NCBI RefSeq assembly: GCF_037042905.1
Contig: NC_087261.1
Location: 23,511,317-23,575,316, forward strand
DNA from: Lytechinus pictus
Lineage: Eukaryota > Echinodermata > Echinoidea > Temnopleuroida > Toxopneustidae
Direction of reading: 5' to 3'
Length of the DNA: 64,000 nucleotides
The notes under the pieces are model-generated. The model was not told where the DNA came from, made no database searches, and saw only the letters and a list, made by a program, of their open reading frames with translations. A program made the position numbers and the translations under genes. Of the stretch, positions 57,233 through 64,000 are shown one piece after another. Each line of letters begins with the position of its first letter. The first letter of the stretch is position 1.

Positions 57233-59062
57233 TCATTTCCCTTGTTTTTTCTTACTCTTTTCTTTCTCAGTTTGTTTTATTCCTTTATTTCTTCTTAATT
57301 CCCTTCCTTCCTTTTTTCCTTGCTTATCCATTCCTTTCTTCCTTACTTTCTTTCTGTATTCCTTTCTTTCTTCCTTCCTCAATTCTTTCTGCATTCCTTT
57401 AATCTTTCTTCCTTCGATCCTCAATTCTTTCTGTATTCCTTTAATCTTTCTTCCTTCCTCAGTTCTTCCTGTATTCCTTTCTTTCTTCCTTCCTCAATTC
57501 TTTCTGTATTCCTTTCTTTCTTCCTTCCTCAATTCTTTCTGTATTCCTTTCTTTCTTCCTTCCTTAATTCTTTCTGTTTTCCTTTCTTTCTTCCTTCCTC
57601 AATAATTCTTTCTGTATTTCTTTCTTTCTTAATTCCTTCCTCAATTCTTTCTGTATTCCCTTTTTTCTTCCTTCCTCAATTCTTTCTGTATTCCTTTCTT
57701 TCTTCCTTCCTCAATAATTCTATCTGTATTTCTTTCTTTCTTCCTTCTTCAATTCTTTCTGTATTCCTTTCTTTCTTCCTTCCTCAATTCTTTCTGTATT
57801 CCTTTCTTTCTTCCTTCCTCAATAATTCTTTCTGTATTTCTTTCTTTCTTCCTTCCTCAATTCTTTCTGTATTCCTTTCTTTCTTCCTTCCTCAATAATT
57901 CTTTCTGTATTCCTTTTTTTCATCCTTCCTCAATTCTTTCTGTATTCCTTTCTTTCTTTCTTCCTTCCTCAATTCTTTCTGCATTCCTTTAATCTTTCTT
58001 CCTTCGATCCTCAATTCTTTCTGTATTCCTTTAATCTTTCTTCCTTCCTCAGTTCTTCCTGTATTCCTTTCTTTCTTCCTTCCTCAATTCTTTCTGTATT
58101 CCTTTCTTTCTTCCTTCCTCAATTCTTTCTGTATTCCTTTCTTTCTTCCTTCCTTAATTCTTTCTGTTTTTCTTTCTTTCTTCCTTCCTCAATAATTCTT
58201 TCTGTATTCCTTTCTTTCTTCCTTCCTCAATTCTTTCTGCATTCCTTTAATCTTTCTTCCTTCGATCCTCAATTCTTTCTGTATTCCTTTAATCTTTCTT
58301 CCTTCCTCAGTTCTTCCTGTATTCCTTTCTTTCTTCCTTCCTCAATTCTTTCTGTATTCCTTTCTTTCTTCCTTCCTCAATTCTTTCTGTATTCCTTTCT
58401 TTCTTCCTTCCTTAATTCTTTCTGTTTTCCTTTCTTTCTTCCTTCCTCAATAATTCTTTCTGTATTTCTTTCTTTCTTCCTTCCTCAATTCTTTCTGTAT
58501 TCCTTTTTTTCTTCCTTCCTCAATTCTTTCTGTATTCCTTTCTTTCTTCCTTCCTCAATAATTCTATCTGTATTTCTTTCTTTCTTCCTTCTTCAATTCT
58601 TTCTGTATTCCTTTCTTTCTTCCTTCCTCAATTCTTTCTGTATTCCTTTCTTTCTTCCTTCCTCAATAATTCTTTCTGTATTTCTTTCTTTCTTCCTTCC
58701 TCAATTCTTTCTGTATTCCTTTCTTTCTTCCTTCCTCAATAATTCTTTCTGTATTCCTTTTTTTCATCCTTCCTCAATTCTTTCTGTATTCCTTTCTTTC
58801 TTCCTTCCTCAATAATTCTTTCTGTATTCCTTTCTTTCATCCTTCCTCAATTCTTTCTGCATTCCTTTCTTTCTTCCTTCCTCAATTCTTTCTGTATTCC
58901 TTTCTCTCTTCCTTCCTCAATTCTTTCTGTATTCCTTTCTTTCTTCCTTCCTCAATTCTTTCTGTATTCCTTTCTTTCTTCCTTCCTCAATAATTCTTTC
59001 TGTATTTCTTTCTTTCTTCCTTCCTTCCTCAATTCTTTCTTTTTTCCTTTCCTTCTCTCATA
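57233..59062. repeat. ~1.8-kb homopyrimidine tandem array, 35/38-bp unit, with higher-order copies
   Basis: The unit TTCTTTCTGTATTCC + TTTCTTTCTTCC + TTCCTCAA (35 bp, or 38 with an extra TAA) repeats about fifty times. A marked variant with GCATTCCTTTAATC and CTTCGATCC occurs at 57391, 57981 and 58239; CAATAATTCTATCTG occurs at 57712 and 58556. These reveal block duplications within the array. Long PSFFL-type frames in it are artefacts. Confidence 0.9.
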
Positions 59063-59694
59063 TTTGGAAACTGACCATGTTAATAATCCACGATAATGGT
59101 GGTTTATATAGCCTAGTATGCTGGACACCCCCCCCCCCCCCCTGGATACAGGTTCTCGCAAAACAGTCTGACTCGATCACCGATCTTTTATATCTTTCTG
59201 CTGCCCCTGAAATCAGAGTAGAGTATGTGAAAATACTGTATATACTTTGCGTGAAAAATATCAAAAAAAAATTTAGCGCGCTCGATCTGCTCACCATTTT
59301 ATCTCTCCTTTTTTTTAGTTTTGCACATGAAGAGCTTCAAAAAACAATTTGTTAAACATTATTTTAACATTGATTTTAATGTCAAGTATAACTACTTTTT
59401 TTGTGCTTTCCGATGCTTAAAAAAACCCATATATTTGCATTTTCATTAATTGGGCGATCACCTCCTCCCCTTCATCAGGGTTTCACAGGGGAGCGATCCC
59501 AGGGTCAATGTTCTTTTGGATAAAATGTGCTTTTGCAGCATCTGTTCATGTTGAATATTACATACATAAATTTTTCGTCATTTGGACATTCATAATTTAA
59601 AGTGCTTAAAATGTTAGGTCACCACATTAAATGGGATTGATAAGGCCTATACCATTGACCAATTTCCTACATTATATATATATAATTCTATATA

Positions 59695-60675
59695 CAGTGC
59701 GTATAAAAAAAAGTTTACACTTTGAAAAAGCCCTGGGAATTAAAAAATAAACAACATGTGGGTAATTCTTTTCACATATATTCTTGGGTTTGGGTCTCAT
59801 CTATCCAATGAAAGGAAAAATTTTGACAGAATGTTACACTTGAGTGAGCACTGTCCATTTTTGCAAAGCTCGCAGAAATCTGTTTGCACAGAAATGCTCG
59901 TTTTCATGCTTTGTCAAGGGGGAAGGGCGAAATCAAACTTACCCTGCGAAACATTTCTCATACATTTCCCTTGCACTTTTAGTCAATTGAAATAAAATGG
60001 ATACATTCAAGCATTTTGTAACAATTTTGCCACCCAAATTGAAATTTCAACACCTAGTAAGCACAACCTTTACCCTTTTTGTGCAAGCTGGATCTGAAGG
60101 CATAACTGAATCTGAACAAAAGTTTATATCAGACATTTCTAGTATTTTATCATTAAGATTTTTTCATTTAAAGTGGGTTTACATTTCATTTTTCATTTAA
60201 TACTTGTTTCTCCACACTTTCCCAAGATTGACAATGATTAACAAAATGGAAATCAAGCTTAAGCAATTCCATGTGAATCACAGCTCAAGCAAATGTCGTC
60301 ACGATGGCCTCGGTGTGTGGGGGAGTGGGGTGGGGCGCAATGCACTCTTCGAAGTGTTTTGGGCAAGGAAACAAGTTTAAAAAGATAAAAGATATCTTCA
60401 AATCAATTTTACTAATTAAATTCCATGTGTTCTTCATGATTAAGGTCTAATTTTATTCGCATAACTATTTCAAAGTTCTGCGCAAATCATTTTTCACTAA
60501 CTTTTCAAAAGTAAGTGGTGCTCACTCAAGCGAAAATATTTTTCGACAGTTATATCGTCATTTGCTTATTAAAATGGATTTGTACCAACACATGTGGAAA
60601 AATCTCCAGGCTACTACAAATGAATAATTTTACAGGATTTGTTCTAAGTGTAAACTTTTTTTTTGATACGCACTG
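59695..60675. mobile_element. 981-bp Tc1/mariner-type non-autonomous element
   Basis: Ends CAGTGCGTATAAAAAAAAG and GATACGCACTG, each flanked by TA, with AGTTTACACTT mirrored by AAGTGTAAACTT. These are typical of Tc1/mariner. No transposase frame is intact or recognisable. Confidence 0.8.
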
Positions 60676-60949
60676 TATACATATATATTCGCTCATTCTT
60701 CCCATATCCCTCTATAACAACAAATCTGTAGGTAAACAAGTGCAGACCAAAAAGCGAGAAAAACATCAGTCTGCAAAAAAAAATATTAGCATAATTTTTA
60801 CTGGTCTTGTCTTGACCATCTTTGTTTTTGCCGGACAGATATCACTGGCGTAAATCCGTGTTGATGGGTGGGGGGGATGACTGAAATATTTTAGCATTTT
60901 TTGGAAATCATGTTTTTAGATATGCAAGGAATTGTCATTGTTATGTCCA

Positions 60950-61895
60950 CAGTGGCGTACCGTGGGTCACGGCATTGGGGGGGGGGCACCAGCAAAATTT
61001 TTGAATCACTGAGTAAGTGCGCTAGTGAGCGCGCGAAGCGCGCTCAGTTGTCAGTTATACTGACCTAATAGAGACATTTTAAGGACAATGTCATTAAACG
61101 GATATGTATCTCACTGATCAAATAATGCGAGCGCGAAGTGCGAGCTGAAATTTTTTTATATTCACACCTAAAAAGGGACATTATAATCAAATTTGTGTAA
61201 TTGTGATAGGTACCTGTCTCGCTAAACAATGCGAGCGCGAAGCGCGAGCTGAATATTTAGATAATTCAGACCTGAAGTGGGGCATTCTAAGGTTTCTTTG
61301 TAGGAATTAACTAGGACCATACATATTTCATTAACCAAATGATGCGAGCGCGAAGCGCGAGCTGAAATTTTTTTATATTCAGATCAGAAGAAGGGACATT
61401 TTAAGGACTGATTTTAGGAATTCATGAAGAGCAGACATATCTCACCAATCCACTAATGCGAACGTAATCACGGACAGGAAATGTTTCATATATACGAAGA
61501 CCTTAACATGGGGCAATCACTTTTTGAGTCATGAAAAAGAAGCATATATGTCACTACATAAAACAATGATAACTCAGGTGCTAGGAAATATATTTGGTTT
61601 GTATTGACTTGAAAACGGGATGTTTTAGTACAACATGATTATATATCTCGTTAAACAGACAGTGCGAGCACCAGGAACAATGAAGACGTAGGCCCTGGGC
61701 AAATCATAAAGTTATAATAAAAAATTTTCTTATGTAATGTAACATAACATAATTATAATGTAATATTTTATTATAATGAATAATATTTTCTTCTTTCACT
61801 ATGTTTCTCTTCCTTTCCCCCTTTCCCCGTTTTTTTTTTTTGGGTCAGCCGATGGGGGGAATGTGCCCCCCATGCCCCCCGTAGTTACGCCACTG
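60950..61895. mobile_element. 946-bp hAT-type element (inner)
   Basis: CAGTGGCGTAC at the left and GTTACGCCACTG at the right; flanks TATGTCCA and TTTGTCCA (7 of 8 identical). It lies wholly inside the outer hAT-type element and contains the minisatellite below. Confidence 0.75.
61015..61470. repeat. ~110-bp minisatellite with GCGAGCGCGAAGCGCGAGC core
   Basis: The core recurs near 61025 (variant), 61128, 61229, 61343 and, decayed, 61456. Each is followed by TGAAATTTTTTTATATTCA-like and GGGACATTTTAAGG-like blocks. Confidence 0.75.
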
Positions 61896-62337
61896 TTTGT
61901 CCATATGGCAAATACCCCTCCTATATTATTATCTTTTTTACCCCATGATGGTTTAATGGTTTTATTAGAGATTACATTCATATTTTTTTGACATTCCATC
62001 TTAATCCCTTCCCAAAGACCCTAACATTGATGAATTGGAAGAAACGGGGGTTTCTCTTCAATGTTATAATAGGGACATAAGTATTTCGTTTGGAAATGGT
62101 GAACTGGCTCTTTATTTGCATTTATGATTCAATAATATTGTTTTATTTGTTAAGCGGTATTTTAGGAAGAATTTTCACCAATAAAACAATTATCTCTTGT
62201 GATTTTTTTCATTTCTTTCGTAAAAAGTGGGGGGGGGGGATGTTTGTACAGGCCATCCCCCCCTCCTCGAAAAGTGGGGGGGATATATCCCCCCATCCCC
62301 CCCCCCCCCCCCCGGGATTTACGCCAGTGACAGATAT

Positions 62338-62680
62338 TGTTCGACCCTAATCTGGCAATAGGGACGAAGAGCACAATTTTGGGATTTTATTTTTTATTTT
62401 GTCCATATTCAGTGATACCAGAGACTACCGGAATCAAAGTTCATCAATCTGCACATACACCCTTAAACTTGCCAAAGGTTGTATCTTCACACACACCTTA
62501 TAAAAAATCTTTTAATCTGGCAAAAGGGTGTATCTGCTTTAAATCGGGTTTCGATAAAAAAAAGGGTCAATGGATTAAAACAATTAAGAGAACTAAGAAT
62601 TATCTCTCGAAATAAATTAACTGATAGAATAGAGCCCACCAGCGAAAAAATAACTCGTAAGTGTTCTACAATGAAATATT
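62338..62680. other. Intergenic, no feature recognised
   Basis: AT-rich; nothing supported. Confidence 0.4.
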
Positions 62681-62681
62681 T

Positions 62682-62938
62682 TTATCATCATCATCATCAT
62701 CCATCATCCATCATCATCATCATCATCACCCTCATCCTCCTCCTCGTCATCATCATCCATCATCATCATCATCATCATCCATCATCATCATCATTATTAT
62801 CATCATCCATCATCATCACCCGGCATCATCATCATCATCATCATCATCACCACCACCATCATCATCATCATCCATCATCATCATCATCATCCATCACCAT
62901 CATCCATCATCATCATCATCATCATCATTATTATTACT
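62682..62938. repeat. ATC trinucleotide array
   Basis: Imperfect (ATC)n with CCATC and CACC variants. It precedes a SINE. Poly-His and poly-Ser frames are artefacts. Confidence 0.85.
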
Positions 62939-63029
62939 ATTTGGAGTTACCTGTGCCTGGGAGACCGAAGGCGAACTGGATTACTTGTATGACCCCCATG
63001 TCTCTTCTTCCAATATAAACTGATTGAAG

Positions 63030-63292
63030 GAGTGCAGGTTTGACCACACTATACCTACTACACTGATGCGAATAGTGCGGCGGCTTTTTAATGTACAAAG
63101 AGGGTCACTCTCCTCTACACGAGGCCTATCCGAGGGAAGGAGTGTTTTCCACAAATCCACTGTAACATAGTTTGCATCTATGGCGGTCCTTTTTATTCAT
63201 AACGCAGGCTTCAGTAGTCCGCCCGGGCTGGATTCGAACCCACGACCTTTTGTTCACAGGAAGCTGTTCTACCGACTGAACTAACAAGCTCC
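63030..63292 (-). mobile_element. tRNA-derived SINE
   Basis: On the - strand: TTAGTTCAGTCGGTAGAAC (A box), then a GTCGTGGGTTCGAATCC block (B box), then a body with GGAAAACACTCCTTCCCTCG and AAAAAGCCGCCGCAC. The body is shared with 16895-17240 and partly with 50650-50890. Confidence 0.75.
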
Positions 63293-64000
63293 CTCCTTTT
63301 CTTTTCAGTTATTTTCTTTATACATTGACTTTATTCGATGCCTATTACAGATTCATAATAGCCAGTGTTATCATATTTTTATACTGTGCATGAGCTGATG
63401 AGCAACAAGAGATAAATGACAATTACATAATACAACAATGCCATAAGCGAGAGATCGGGACTTCTCATTTCATTTTTATTTCTCATCAATTAATTATGCG
63501 GTTTAATTTTTTATACATCCCTGTCTGATACTATATGAATTTTACAGAAGTTGTTTAAAAAGTTTGGACAAGTGTTCAAAATCTTAAAGAAGAGTGGATA
63601 TTATACAAAATATACCAGGCGTTGAGTAAGTATAGCGGGAATTATTTTCCGATGTTGGACAGGCATTACTAGTAAAGCATAGTCGACTATTCCATCATTG
63701 ACGTCACAGAATAACACATTTTCTTCGGTGGGCGCTTCATTTTCGACATCATCGCAAAATATTCATGATAGTAAGAATGTGTTTGGTCACATGATGAGTA
63801 TTTAGACCAATCAGCACACAGGATTTAATTTATGTAGGATATAATGAAAATTAAACTGCACTGTGAAGTTCATGTAGTAAATAGGGTTGTATGCAAAAAA
63901 TAATAGTTTTACTGTGCAAGAGAAATAAACCCATAATGCCATAGGCTTAATGTCACATTACACAAAGTAAACCGATTCCACGCCGCAGTGAACGCTTTTA
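63293..64000. other. Window end, no feature recognised
   Basis: AT-rich. A TGACGTCA octamer lies near 63701. No gene, repeat family or RNA seen. Confidence 0.4.

Larger units (their letters stand above)
60843..62329. mobile_element. 1.49-kb hAT-type element (outer) with 8-bp target duplication
   Basis: CACTGGCGTAAATCC at the left is mirrored by GGATTTACGCCAGTG at the right. The 8-bp direct repeat ACAGATAT flanks it at 60835-60842 and 62330-62337. 8-bp duplications and such short ends fit hAT. No transposase was recognised. Confidence 0.8.

Noticed and set aside
57320-57898. 192-codon frame rich in FLSFFLPQ
   Set aside because: It is a direct translation of the pyrimidine tandem array and has no independent coding signal.
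59756-60200. Short frames inside the Tc1/mariner-type element as transposase remnants
   Set aside because: No DDE-type motif or helix-turn-helix could be recognised in them.
62479-63023. 179- and 120-codon frames with His and Ser runs
   Set aside because: They arise from the (ATC)n array.

Overview
The window is a piece of an animal nuclear genome, most likely from an echinoderm such as a sea urchin. It is AT-rich and its genes have many GT/AG introns. It is dense in tRNA-derived SINEs, short inverted-repeat transposons (MITEs), trinucleotide repeats and the palindromic octamer TACATGTA. The clade assignment is an inference from this texture and was not tested by a search.

Three protein-coding genes can be read. 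(1) PRIM2, the DNA primase large subunit, lies on the + strand in 12 coding exons from 5816 to 36941. All splice phases are compatible, the predicted product is 534 aa, and the four iron-sulphur cysteines are present. (2) A RING finger/NHL-repeat protein of 806 aa (nhl-1-like, no B-box seen) lies on the - strand at 24183-26603 as one uninterrupted coding exon. It sits inside the 20.9-kb last intron of PRIM2. A CpG-rich block with a splice donor near 34.5-34.8 kb may be its remote 5' exon and promoter. (3) BSDC1, a BSD-domain protein, lies on the - strand in 8 coding exons from 57103 down to 46458 (510 aa). PRIM2 and BSDC1 converge tail to tail across about 9.5 kb of repeat-rich intergenic DNA. 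No functional link between the three genes is visible from position alone.

Layout. 1-5110: nested transposons holding a ~150-bp minisatellite whose units each carry an RFX-type X-box. 5111-5815: PRIM2 upstream region. 5816-15880: PRIM2 exons 1-11. 15881-36735: last PRIM2 intron with the nested gene and many MITEs. 36736-36941: last PRIM2 exon. 36942-46457: intergenic repeats. 46458-57103: BSDC1. 57104-64000: a ~1.8-kb homopyrimidine tandem array beside the BSDC1 start, then a Tc1/mariner-type element, two nested hAT-type elements and a SINE.

The most unusual signals are: four decayed copies of the 3' half of BSDC1 exon 5 inside the following intron; six intact GTTGCCATGG(T/C)AAC palindromes repeated every 137-161 bp; several transposon-in-transposon insertions with readable target duplications; and many MITE families that share either TTAA target sites or GGGCCC-type ends.
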